64,000 nt of DNA from Actinomycetaceae bacterium (GTDB lineage: Bacteria > Actinomycetota > Actinomycetes > Actinomycetales > Actinomycetaceae). Where the stretch lies: positions 1-64,000 of the forward strand of contig JAUNVQ010000005.1 of the NCBI GenBank assembly GCA_030540715.1, written 5' to 3'. Position numbers and translations under genes: made by a program. Of this stretch, positions 46,011-54,583 are shown piece after piece; the stretch's first letter is position 1, and every line of letters starts with the position of its first letter. The notes under the pieces were generated by a model. That model was not told the origin of the DNA and did not search any database. It saw only the letters and a list, made by a program, of their open reading frames with translations.

Positions 46011-47948
46011 TCATCCATCAATTTCTTCACTGAGTTCCAGCCACTGAGTTTCCAAGTCGTCATGGTCGGCGCGCAGTTGGGCAACTTGCTTGTCTATGTG
46101 AGCAAGTTGTTTGATATTTTCGGCGGACGGATCCGTGGCTAATATCGCCATTTCTTGTTCCAATGCAGTTATCTTGTCTTCACACTTCTTCATTTTTCGT
46201 TCCAGTGCGGAAAGTTGTTTTGTCATCTCGTAGAGCGCGGCGCCGCTTGGGACATTATGCGCGGCAATATCATTTCCTTGTCCCCCACCACGATGAAAGG
46301 TGCCACTCATGCCGCCTTCTTTATTGTGGTGATCGTGTTTAACGTCAGTAATCTTCCCCGTAAAACGCCCACTTGTTTGGGTGCGAGATGCGGATCGTTC
46401 ACGTAAATACTGCTCGATACCTCCAGGTAATAATTGAAGCCCTCCATCAGCAGTCAGTGCACGCTGATGATCGGTAACACGTTCCAAAAGGTAGCGATCA
46501 TGTGAAACGACAATCAGTGTTCCTGAGTAGGAATCTAACAGGTCTTCCAATGCGGCCAGGGTATCGGTGTCAAGGTCATTGGTTGGCTCATCCAACACCA
46601 ATACATTAGGTTCACTCATAAGCAGTCGTAATAGCTGCAGGCGGCGGCGCTCTCCACCAGAAATATCTTTTACGGGGGTCCACGCCCTCTTTTTTGTAAA
46701 ACCTAAACGCTCCACCATCTGCATTGCCGACATTTCTTTATCGCCCACCACCATGCGTTCCTTGACCATAGCAACGGCTTCAACAACGCGTTTGTCGCCC
46801 AGGTCATCAAGTTCATGGGTACTTTGAGACAGCTTGGCAATCTGCACGGTTTTACCAGTCGTCACCCGACCAGATTCGGGAGACAGTTCTTCACAAATAA
46901 CGCGCAGCAACGTTGTTTTTCCTGCGCCGTTCACACCGATAATCCCCACACGCTCACCAGGTGCAATACGCCACGTCACCTTGTTGAGCACTTGATGCGC
47001 TGATTCACCTTCACGTTGAAAAGACACACAGACATCAACTAGGTCAATCACTTTTTTGCCCAGGCGAGCAGTGGCCATTTTCAAAAGTTCGACACCGTCG
47101 CGCGGTGGTGGTACATCTTCAATAAGTGCTTCGGCGCGCTTTACATGAAATCGCGGTTTTGATGTGCGTGCCGGTGCACCACGACGCAGCCACGCTAACT
47201 CTTTTCGTACAAGGTTACGGCGTTTTTGTTCCACAACTGCTGCTTCTTGAGCACGTTGAGCACGCGCTAGAATATAGGCCGCATACGATCCTTCATACTG
47301 TTCAATACGTCCAGGAATCTGGCCGCGTCCATCAGCAGGATCCACACCGGGAACAACCTCCCACATATGGGAACATACAGCGTCAAGAAACCAGCGGTCA
47401 TGAGTGACAACACCTAATGCACCCGCTGCCTTTGTAGCTGCAAAACGCTCATTGAGGTAATCGGCCAACCAGGCCACACCCTCAACATCCAGATGGTTTG
47501 TTGGTTCATCAAGTAAAACAATATCTGCTTCACTTCCCAGACACCGAGCCAAAGCAACTCTGCGTTTTTGCCCACCTGAAAGTGTTTCCACTGGAAGATG
47601 AAGATCAAGATCTTCCAACAGTCCTTCATCAATAGCTCGCAGATGCCGATGTCGAGCCCACTCATGGTCATCAATATCACCATGAACGGCCTGTTTAATG
47701 CTGAGTTCCTGATCAAAAGTATCGAATTGCGCAAGTGTTGCAATACGAACGCCGTCGGTAACGATGCGTTTTCCCTGATGAATCTGGGTTGTTCCTGCAA
47801 GCATATGAAGAAGCGTTGATTTACCGGCACCATTTGGCCCGACTATACCAATACGTGAACGTGTATCAAAGCTGACTGTAACATCTGACAGAAGCTGGCG
47901 GGAACCAACCGTTATGCCAGCATCTTTTAATCCCATAAGAAAAGACAT
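46011..47948 (-). CDS. ABC-F family ATPase (Uup/EttA-like)
   Basis: Soluble tandem ABC ATPase acting on ribosomes. Domain 1 has GPNGAGKST and LSGGQKRRVALAR; the inter-domain linker is at ~250-320; domain 2 has GVNGAGKTT and ISGGERRRLQLLRL; a C-terminal coiled coil (LSALERKMKKCEDKITALEQEM) follows a Gly/His-rich spacer, as in Uup. 645 residues. ATG 47948 (MSFLMGLKDAG) starts 4 bp after the ispE stop, so it is translationally coupled; the upstream extension of the frame overlaps ispE. It ends the tatD-rpfB-ksgA-ispE block, the common actinobacterial order. Confidence 0.92.
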   Translation of the reverse strand: MSFLMGLKDAGITVGSRQLLSDVTVSFDTRSRIGIVGPNGAGKSTLLHMLAGTTQIHQGKRIVTDGVRIATLAQFDTFDQELSIKQAVHGDIDDHEWARHRHLRAIDEGLLEDLDLHLPVETLSGGQKRRVALARCLGSEADIVLLDEPTNHLDVEGVAWLADYLNERFAATKAAGALGVVTHDRWFLDAVCSHMWEVVPGVDPADGRGQIPGRIEQYEGSYAAYILARAQRAQEAAVVEQKRRNLVRKELAWLRRGAPARTSKPRFHVKRAEALIEDVPPPRDGVELLKMATARLGKKVIDLVDVCVSFQREGESAHQVLNKVTWRIAPGERVGIIGVNGAGKTTLLRVICEELSPESGRVTTGKTVQIAKLSQSTHELDDLGDKRVVEAVAMVKERMVVGDKEMSAMQMVERLGFTKKRAWTPVKDISGGERRRLQLLRLLMSEPNVLVLDEPTNDLDTDTLAALEDLLDSYSGTLIVVSHDRYLLERVTDHQRALTADGGLQLLPGGIEQYLRERSASRTQTSGRFTGKITDVKHDHHNKEGGMSGTFHRGGGQGNDIAAHNVPSGAALYEMTKQLSALERKMKKCEDKITALEQEMAILATDPSAENIKQLAHIDKQVAQLRADHDDLETQWLELSEEIDG

Positions 47949-47952
47949 AGCG

Positions 47953-50163
47953 CTAGTCCGTTTCAGTGTTTTGTGCTGGCGGCTGTGCTGTTTCAACAAG
48001 ATGCGCCCCCTGCACCGGGCCGTAGGTGACATAGGTGTGAGCAATATAGGTGGTCTTTGCCAAGGTTTTTGCTACGTCATGCGCTCCAGATTCGCTGGCA
48101 CACAGGCAGGCAACAGTTGGCCCAGACCCAGACACTATTGCATCAAGCGCGCCAGCCCGTGTTGCTATCGCACATACCTCACGAAGTTCTGGGCGTAAAC
48201 GGCACGCAGTTTCATGTAAATCATTGTGAAGACGCAACGCAGGGTGTGGCAGGGCAACACAACCGGGTAAGCAACTACTGTCCAGCATGAACGGCTCGTG
48301 ATCAGTATCGTGACAATCAACAAGATTGCCTAGAATTAGGCCGCTACCCTCGTCAGCAGCGATATGTCTATCGGTATCACTGGTGCACACAGCATCAGCA
48401 CCCCTTGTGTGGGCATCATAGGCAGAAAAGACGGCAGGTGTTGAAAGGCCCGTGTGCGCCGTAGCAAATACCCACCAGCATGTATGAGCACACTCAAGAC
48501 GGAACATGTGGTCACCATATCCCAGTCCAAGTGCATTGCCTCCAGTTAACGCATTGGGTACATCGGCCCCTAGCTGCCTGGCTATACGATGCAGCTCTAT
48601 TTCAGTAACAGCCAGACCAAAGGCGGCATTTGCTGCAACAAGCGCGGCTGCCGCATCGGCAGAACCGCCAGCCATTCCTCCCGCAATGGGAACCCGTTTG
48701 TCAATACTAATATGTGCGCAGGTATGTGGAAGACCACAATATGCTAACAATGCTTTGACACCACGAACTGCCAGGTTGGTATCGATAGGCATGTCCTGAA
48801 GTTCTTGTGGGAGCTCAAGAGCTTGCCCTTTGTCATCTGTCATGGTCATGTCAAGCGACCAGCTATCAGCTGGGGTGACTCTTACAGTTTCCCATAGGTT
48901 GACCGATTGAAAAACACTGACTAATGGATGATAGCCACGCGCATCTTTTGCACCACAGCGCAGGGCCAGATTTACTTTTCCGGGGGCCTTCGCCACCGCA
49001 GTGTCGCAGTGTTTCCGTGCAATGACGCGTGCTAGCAAATGAAAGTCATTAATATCCAGACTTTCAGCTCTTGCCTGTAGTGATACCCCTGCATCAGCGG
49101 CAATAGCGTCAATATCACTGTCAGGTAGCCATCGTTTAAGGTTTGCACGTAATGTTTTTCGACGCATTGCGAAACTATGGTCAATCACTTCAAATGTGGC
49201 AGCCCGCAAGCCTGCCCTTTGCGAAACATCCAGGCTGACCAATACAGAATCAACATGTGGAACTGGCCAAAAAACTTGCCGTGATACTAAACCGGCCATG
49301 CGAGCCTGGCCCCACCATGCAATCTTGGCTGAAGGAATTCCATATGTTTTTGAGCCCGGGCTTGCACAAAGACGCTCTCCTACTTCGCGCTGGACCATCA
49401 CAACAACTCTGCGAAGGCTTGGCAAAGCGCTCAATAGGTGTAATAAGACGGGAACTGCCACATTGTAGGGAAGGTTAGCAACAAGATATTCAGGCAAGTG
49501 GGTATCAACCAATGACGCAGGAGTTGTGGGCTGAGCTGGCAAAAAAAACGCATCTGGCTTTTGAGAAGCAACCCTAGCATTACCTGAAGTTACAGGCGTT
49601 ACGGTCTGGATTTCAGTGGAGTTTTCAGCCTGGGCCCAAGCAGGTGCAGCAGGCCGTGCATCCGTCAGCGATGCGGTTGTTGTGGGCGCATCTCCTGCTC
49701 CTAAAAACTGCTCCATCTGTTCGCTATCAAATTGTGCACGCAAGATAACCGGAGGAAATAATCGACGCCGAGCTGCGGATACTCCTTTATCAACGGCAGG
49801 CATCCACATACACGTTTCTGGGGTGAGTCTTGCAGCATCGGCACATATCACATGAAGACGCTCCATGGCTTCGGGCAGGCGGGCCGCCACTGTGTTTGGT
49901 AGTGCATTCGCTAGCACAGGATCTATTTCACAAGCAGTTACCCGGTGTCCACCCTTCAAAAGCGCCAAAGTCAGGGAACCAAGGCCTGGACCAACTTCTA
50001 AGACGTGACTAGCGGGCGGCAGCTGCGCTGTAGCCACTATACGTTGAAGTGTTCCGTGGTCATGCACAAAGTTTTGCCCAAGTTTTTTGGTCGGTCGAAT
50101 ATCAAGCGCCTGACAAATTTGGCGAATATCGCTTAATGTCACATGTTTATCTGGTGAACTCAC
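47953..50163 (-). CDS. ksgA-ispE: Fusion: 16S rRNA dimethyladenosine transferase (KsgA) + CDP-ME kinase (IspE)
   Basis: One 736-residue frame. Residues 1-387 are KsgA, which dimethylates two adenines of the 3' hairpin of 16S rRNA: KKLGQNF (26-32), SAM motif LEVGPGLGSLT (55-65), E79, and the catalytic NLPY (230-233), with the C-terminal helical part to ~385. An insert of ~110 residues (114-224), rich in Ala/Thr/Pro, separates motif ICADAARL from NLPY. Residues ~388-725 are IspE of the MEP isoprenoid pathway: AKAPGKVNLAL, the GHMP loop PIAGGMAGGSADAA (492-505), GADVP (Asp534) and SGSGPTV (678-684). Elsewhere the two are adjacent separate genes. All catalytic motifs look intact. Confidence 0.93.
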   Translation of the reverse strand: MSSPDKHVTLSDIRQICQALDIRPTKKLGQNFVHDHGTLQRIVATAQLPPASHVLEVGPGLGSLTLALLKGGHRVTACEIDPVLANALPNTVAARLPEAMERLHVICADAARLTPETCMWMPAVDKGVSAARRRLFPPVILRAQFDSEQMEQFLGAGDAPTTTASLTDARPAAPAWAQAENSTEIQTVTPVTSGNARVASQKPDAFFLPAQPTTPASLVDTHLPEYLVANLPYNVAVPVLLHLLSALPSLRRVVVMVQREVGERLCASPGSKTYGIPSAKIAWWGQARMAGLVSRQVFWPVPHVDSVLVSLDVSQRAGLRAATFEVIDHSFAMRRKTLRANLKRWLPDSDIDAIAADAGVSLQARAESLDINDFHLLARVIARKHCDTAVAKAPGKVNLALRCGAKDARGYHPLVSVFQSVNLWETVRVTPADSWSLDMTMTDDKGQALELPQELQDMPIDTNLAVRGVKALLAYCGLPHTCAHISIDKRVPIAGGMAGGSADAAAALVAANAAFGLAVTEIELHRIARQLGADVPNALTGGNALGLGYGDHMFRLECAHTCWWVFATAHTGLSTPAVFSAYDAHTRGADAVCTSDTDRHIAADEGSGLILGNLVDCHDTDHEPFMLDSSCLPGCVALPHPALRLHNDLHETACRLRPELREVCAIATRAGALDAIVSGSGPTVACLCASESGAHDVAKTLAKTTYIAHTYVTYGPVQGAHLVETAQPPAQNTETD

Positions 50164-50211
50164 ACTGTTTACTGTAATGGATCTGGGCGCACAAGCGTTA
50201 GTTATGTGAAC

Positions 50212-51459
50212 TCAATACATGTTATGCGCTAGAAAGAAGTTCCAGGCTTGGCATGGCGTTCCATAGCGGCCCTTAATATAGCCTAACCCCCAGCGAATCT
50301 GCGTATGCGGATTCGTTCGCCAGTCAGCCCCAGCACTTGCCATTTTTGTTCCAGGTAAGGCTTGCGGAATCCCATAGGCTCCTGAACTACTATTTCTTGC
50401 CTTGTAGCTCCAGCCTGATTCACGAGTCCACAGGCTAACAAGGCAGCCAAACTCGGAATCTGTAAAACCGTAGGATGCCAGTTGAGAACGGGCGTAACGC
50501 TGAGCTTCATTAGGGTTAGCTGGGGCGCTTGGAATATCAAATTTTCCAGAGGACGTTCCATGCGCGGGCAGCTTTTTCGTTCCTATTTTCACAACTTCAT
50601 CAACGGGTTCAGTAGTGATTTCATGCTGAAGAAGAGTGCGGTTGGTTTCTGTGCCGCTTCGTTTTGTCACCGCATAATGGAAAACTTCAATACCGTTTTT
50701 ACCTTCGGTGGTGACTTCTTTTTCCCCTTCGTAAAGATCATCAGATTCTTCTTCTGTTGTTTCAAAGGGAATTTCTTTTTCTTCAGTAATGGTTTGTCGG
50801 CTCACTGCCACAATTGTGAAGGTAATGCGGTCACTACTGGTGTGACCAACAGTAATATGGTCCAAGCTATTGACAGTCATATCAGTAGAATCAACTGCTT
50901 TTGCTACAGACGTTCCTGCTGGAACATTTACCGTTGCTTCCTTATTACCATCAGTAATGGTGACGTGTACTGGATAAACAGAGATAGGAAGTTGGAAATC
51001 ACCAGTGCGATTAACAATCAGTCGGGCGTCACTGTCCGTTAATCGAAGCGTTTGGGCAAGTTCAAGAATGGATTGACCAGCAACCCACATACGCTCAGTG
51101 GAGCCATGATTATCCACCCATACGTGGTGAGAGCGTCGAACCGTGATTGTTTGCCCATCATGAATATTAGCTGAAGGTTCGGGGACAACAATGTCGTGTT
51201 CTTTGACATCCACTTTTGCTATGGAAAGAACATCATTCACGGTAGTTGCCCAACCATTGACGGGGCGTACTACTCCATCGACATTGAGCGTCACACTGTG
51301 CTTACTGGCAGCAAACGTACTACCAGCTGTACCTAGCAGTAGTAATGACGCTAATGCCAAAGAGATGATAACAATGCGTCGTGTTCGATGTTGGATGTAT
51401 TGTGATGAAAGCGATGAAGCCACTCCATTACCCTCATAGAAGCTACCTATTACTGACAT
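50212..51459 (-). CDS. Secreted DUF348/G5 protein with lysozyme-like transglycosylase domain
   Basis: Membrane anchor or signal segment (IVIISLALASLLLLGTAG, ~30-48), two DUF348 repeats (SVTLNVDGVVRPV…, HVTITDGNKEA…), a G5 domain (KEIPFETTEEESDDL … EVVKIGTKK) and a C-terminal SLT-like domain: Glu in WTRESGWSYKARN, GAYGIPQALPG, QIRWGLGYIKGRYG. It has the same layout as the rpfB next to it but a different catalytic end. G5 binds wall polymers; the enzyme would cleave glycan strands. AAGGGGAAGG upstream of the ATG. It ends 48 bp before ksgA-ispE. Confidence 0.88.
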   Translation of the reverse strand: MSVIGSFYEGNGVASSLSSQYIQHRTRRIVIISLALASLLLLGTAGSTFAASKHSVTLNVDGVVRPVNGWATTVNDVLSIAKVDVKEHDIVVPEPSANIHDGQTITVRRSHHVWVDNHGSTERMWVAGQSILELAQTLRLTDSDARLIVNRTGDFQLPISVYPVHVTITDGNKEATVNVPAGTSVAKAVDSTDMTVNSLDHITVGHTSSDRITFTIVAVSRQTITEEKEIPFETTEEESDDLYEGEKEVTTEGKNGIEVFHYAVTKRSGTETNRTLLQHEITTEPVDEVVKIGTKKLPAHGTSSGKFDIPSAPANPNEAQRYARSQLASYGFTDSEFGCLVSLWTRESGWSYKARNSSSGAYGIPQALPGTKMASAGADWRTNPHTQIRWGLGYIKGRYGTPCQAWNFFLAHNMY

Positions 51460-52026
51460 GCCGCAACCTTCCCCTTTTATGCCACACCATAGGCAAGTCT
51501 ATCTAATTGATGATAAAAATGTAAGACACTTACCATTATTTATTAGTACACTCACACAAAATGTTCATATTTTCTCATTTATGCAGGTTTTCATCTCCCT
51601 TCCAATCTGCCACCACCATGTTTTCGGGTTGGCCCAACCCACATAGTCGCATACACAAGGTGCGTTAACAGATGCCCGCAGGTAGCTAGAGCCACGACAG
51701 CACCCAAGGTTCGTCTCTTTTGATTGCATCATATTGCGTCTATCGTCTTCTCAACGCCTCTAGTGCCAACACGCCTTTGAAAACAAAGCCGCGTACAACA
51801 AAAAGTTCGCTTGCACTAACGCAAACGAACTTTTGTCTCAGATTTAACTTGTTAGATAAGCGCATTTTCAAGCCAGTAAACCTGATAACACCTATGTTGC
51901 CGTCACTCACCCATCCACTTTCAAGTAGTTGGCATACTTGCTCAGCCGGCATCTATCAGTGTTCACACACCAGTAGCCGTAGGGTTATCGGCCAGTTAAG
52001 CAAGCGGCTAGTAGCAACTAAGGGAA
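51460..52026 (-). other. 567-bp gap between the two wall-enzyme genes
   Basis: No supported gene; a 151-codon plus-strand frame (51720-52175) is antisense to the rpfB end and looks spurious. It comprises a ~190-nt stretch after the rpfB stop, a strong terminator (51799-51837), and a ~340-nt leader for the SLT gene. In the leader a promoter-like pair on the minus strand, TTGAGA and TATGAT near 51755-51730 (15-bp spacing), is followed by paired segments GGTGC/GCACC around AGCTACCTGCGGGCATCTG. This resembles a structured RNA leader, but I could not match it to a known riboswitch. Confidence 0.4.
51799..51837 (-). terminator. Intrinsic terminator of rpfB
   Basis: Minus strand: arms of 16-17 nt (GTTCGYTTGC core with flanking A/T pairs) with one mismatch and a short loop, followed by TTTTTGTTG. 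It lies about 190 bp beyond the rpfB stop, giving that mRNA an unusually long 3' tail. Confidence 0.75.
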
Positions 52027-53253
52027 CTAGCGAGCGCCAATCTTTCGTGAGCAAGCAGGCCATTGCCCCCACCCCGAGCGCTGCTGCAAAATCTTTGCGC
52101 GCTTCGTTTGCTCTTCAGGTGACGCATCGCTGGGAAGACCACTTCCACCTACCGAACGCCATGTTGATGGCGTGAACTGATAGAGCCCGTAGAAAGCTCC
52201 ACCACCACCAACTGAACGGGGGTTGCCACCGGATTCACACTGCGCCAACGCTCCCCACACGCCATCACCAGAATAATGAGCAGCACTGCCGCCTCCACTG
52301 GATCCGCCGCCCCTTGCTGGACGTTCTTTGGTTCCAATAGCAACAACTTCTGGTTTCATTGTTGAAACAGTTTCATCGGTCAAAAGCGTTGAATACACTA
52401 CGTCACCTTCAACTTTTTCAACAAGCGTACGCTTGATACGCACCCCGTCCTGGCCTTCTTCAACAACTTTCTTTTCACCTTTATACAGTGAATCATCGTC
52501 TTTTTCTGTCACTTCTTTTTCAGTAACAATTTTATCTTCTTCAACATCACGCGATACACGGGTCACATTAACTAGCACGTCTTTACTATCACTTGTTGTT
52601 GGTGCCGATGCACCCAGTTTTGCCTGAGCACCGTTCATCACCACAATCCGGTCCAGGGGACTCACCTTAATCCCGCCATCCTCAATAGCTGTTCGTACGG
52701 ATTGACCAGGCGCAATATTGACAGAGGTTGTTTCACCGTCATGGAATACAGTCAGTGACTGTCTTTTATCAACAACGGGAATTTCTCGTTCGTCAACAGG
52801 TGCCACGGGGACCGCTACCGGCTTATTTGCTGCGGCTACAATAGAATGTGCGGAATCAGCGGTTGTCCAACGCTCAACTTGCTTACCGTTTTCAATCATC
52901 GTAATACGATGTGCTCGCTTAATTGTGATTGTTTCACCATCTGCAACCGCTTGACCACGAGAAGTAATAATCTTATCGTGAGGATGAAGAGCCAAGTTAG
53001 CTTGAGCAACAATTTGCGAAGGCATGCTGTCCCAGGTAGATATTTTCTTTGATGCACCGTCATAGTTAACAGTCACTGTTTTATGTGTAATAACGATGCC
53101 TACACCGGCAATCGCAATCACTGCAGCCGATAGTGCACCGGCAACGCCCACCACAATTGTTCGAAAACGTTTGGTGTGGTTGAAATCTGTGTGGCCTGCA
53201 TTATCCAACGTGATTTCTTCTTCGCTGGATTTCACCTGTGGTTCCTGAGACAT
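52027..53253 (-). CDS. rpfB: Resuscitation-promoting factor (RpfB type)
   Basis: Muralytic growth factor. Layout of 408 residues: cytosolic Glu/Asp-rich N-terminus, one membrane anchor (TIVVGVAGALSAAVIAIAGV), DUF348 repeats (KTVTVNYDGASKKI, QSLTVFHDGETTSV), a G5 domain (VTEKEVTEKDDDSLY … PEVVAIGTK), a Gly/Ser hinge, and the Rpf lysozyme-like domain (GALAQCESGGNP with catalytic Glu, GGGAFYGLYQFTPSTWRSVGG, QQRSGWGQWPAC). ATG 53253 (MSQEPQV) has AAGG 8 bases upstream; the frame is open to 53478, but that part is Cys/Phe-rich and has no start support. Between tatD and ksgA, the classic place. Confidence 0.93.
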   Translation of the reverse strand: MSQEPQVKSSEEEITLDNAGHTDFNHTKRFRTIVVGVAGALSAAVIAIAGVGIVITHKTVTVNYDGASKKISTWDSMPSQIVAQANLALHPHDKIITSRGQAVADGETITIKRAHRITMIENGKQVERWTTADSAHSIVAAANKPVAVPVAPVDEREIPVVDKRQSLTVFHDGETTSVNIAPGQSVRTAIEDGGIKVSPLDRIVVMNGAQAKLGASAPTTSDSKDVLVNVTRVSRDVEEDKIVTEKEVTEKDDDSLYKGEKKVVEEGQDGVRIKRTLVEKVEGDVVYSTLLTDETVSTMKPEVVAIGTKERPARGGGSSGGGSAAHYSGDGVWGALAQCESGGNPRSVGGGGAFYGLYQFTPSTWRSVGGSGLPSDASPEEQTKRAKILQQRSGWGQWPACSRKIGAR

Positions 53254-53518
53254 ATTTCTACCTTCATCGTATTCTTCATACTTTCTTTTCGACCGTAACC
53301 TATTCGTTATCAAATGTCTATTTTTCTGAGACATTTCACATGAAGATGTCAGTAACGAAAAATGCGAGTCAGTGGGTATGGGAAAGCCTATCCTCTGCCC
53401 TGGTAGTGGCTTTGAAAAAAAGAATCCGTGCATCGACATGTTTTTCAACACGCTAAAGCGGCACCTTTCACACTCCATACACTCAGTTGAAAGCGTGTTT
53501 TTAGAGGTTTCTTTTATC

Positions 53519-54466
53519 TCACACAGTTACCTTGATACCTGGATAAGCCTGGTAGGTGTTGTCTAATAGTTGTTGACATGCCTGACGTTCATCACATTGC
53601 CACACCTGCGCTACGGTTCGTAGCGTGTGAGCAATCATATACGACGCATTGGGCTGGCCTCGGTGCGGATGCGGCGTCAAATATGGTGCATCGGTTTCTA
53701 TCAACACCAAATGTCTTGGCAATGCGGCAAGCGCCTGGCGCAACTCGTCATTAGGCCCAAAAGTTACTGTGCCAGAAAACGAGCAATACCAACCGTTTTC
53801 AGCACATATACGAGCCATTGGAGTATCACCCGAATAGCAGTGGAACACAGTGCGTTCAGGCGCCCCGCATTCTTGCAGCACGGCGATAGTGTCATCGTGG
53901 GCATCACGATCGTGGATCTGCATGGGTAAATCAAGACACTTTGCAATATCAATATGTGCCTTAAATGAATCAATCTGTGCCTGACGGCCAGCTGCCGAGG
54001 TGCGAAAATAGTCCAATCCCGTTTCACCGATAGTCACAACGCAGTCATTATTTTTTGCTGCCTCATATACTTTTTCACATGCACCCTCGATATCATATTG
54101 ACGGTGGTGAGGTTCTTGCTCATGTACCATCCCATCAGGAGATTTTTCCACCACACCACCGTGAAGTGCTGCCTCGTTGGGGTGAATGGCAACACCAACA
54201 TAGATCTTTGGGGCATCTTTTCTGCCAGCAAAACGATGTGCAAGTTCAATCATTGGCTCAATATCACCCAATTCGCATGCCGAGCTAATCACCGCGCTCA
54301 CCCCCACCGTTTTTGCTCGCGCCAACTGGGCATCAACAGTCAGTCGAACTCCAGTGCGCCTGGGAATCTGACCTGGCCCTAACGCCAAATGTGTGTGGTT
54401 ATCAATAACTGTGCCATCCAACACAGGTGGCAAAGGGGGCCATCCGCGCCGCTTTTTCTTCGACAT
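53519..54466 (-). CDS. tatD: TatD-family DNase/metallohydrolase
   Basis: TIM-barrel metal hydrolase with 3'-5' exonuclease activity in known members. Ligands: DNHTHL (first His pair), GETGLD (Glu), QIHDRDAHDDT (His), FHCYSG (His) and ETDAPYLTP (Asp). 315 residues, longer than E. coli TatD (260) because of a ~40-residue hydrophilic stretch after VGVAIHPNEAAL. ATG 54466 (MSKKKRRG) with AGGA eight bases upstream. It heads the block tatD, rpfB, SLT gene, ksgA-ispE, ABC-F, although the rpfB gap and terminators suggest several transcripts. Confidence 0.92.
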   Translation of the reverse strand: MSKKKRRGWPPLPPVLDGTVIDNHTHLALGPGQIPRRTGVRLTVDAQLARAKTVGVSAVISSACELGDIEPMIELAHRFAGRKDAPKIYVGVAIHPNEAALHGGVVEKSPDGMVHEQEPHHRQYDIEGACEKVYEAAKNNDCVVTIGETGLDYFRTSAAGRQAQIDSFKAHIDIAKCLDLPMQIHDRDAHDDTIAVLQECGAPERTVFHCYSGDTPMARICAENGWYCSFSGTVTFGPNDELRQALAALPRHLVLIETDAPYLTPHPHRGQPNASYMIAHTLRTVAQVWQCDERQACQQLLDNTYQAYPGIKVTV

Positions 54467-54540
54467 ATTCCGTCCTATTTTGTTCAACCTTTTCGTTCCT
54501 TCGCACTATCAAGCGAAGCATCTTCACACGTGCCCCAGCT

Positions 54541-54559
54541 CCACTATTCGCCATAGTGG
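54541..54559 (-). terminator. Short hairpin after the GST-like gene
   Basis: CCACTAT/ATAGTGG, 7 bp with a 5-nt loop, 25 bp beyond the stop of the preceding minus-strand gene; no T run. It could also lie in the tatD promoter region. Confidence 0.35.
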
Positions 54560-54583
54560 AACCGACAAAAACTCGTCGTAGTC

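Noticed and set aside
51720..52175. 151-codon plus-strand ORF
   Set aside because: Spans the rpfB terminator and the antisense of the Rpf catalytic domain; no ribosome site.
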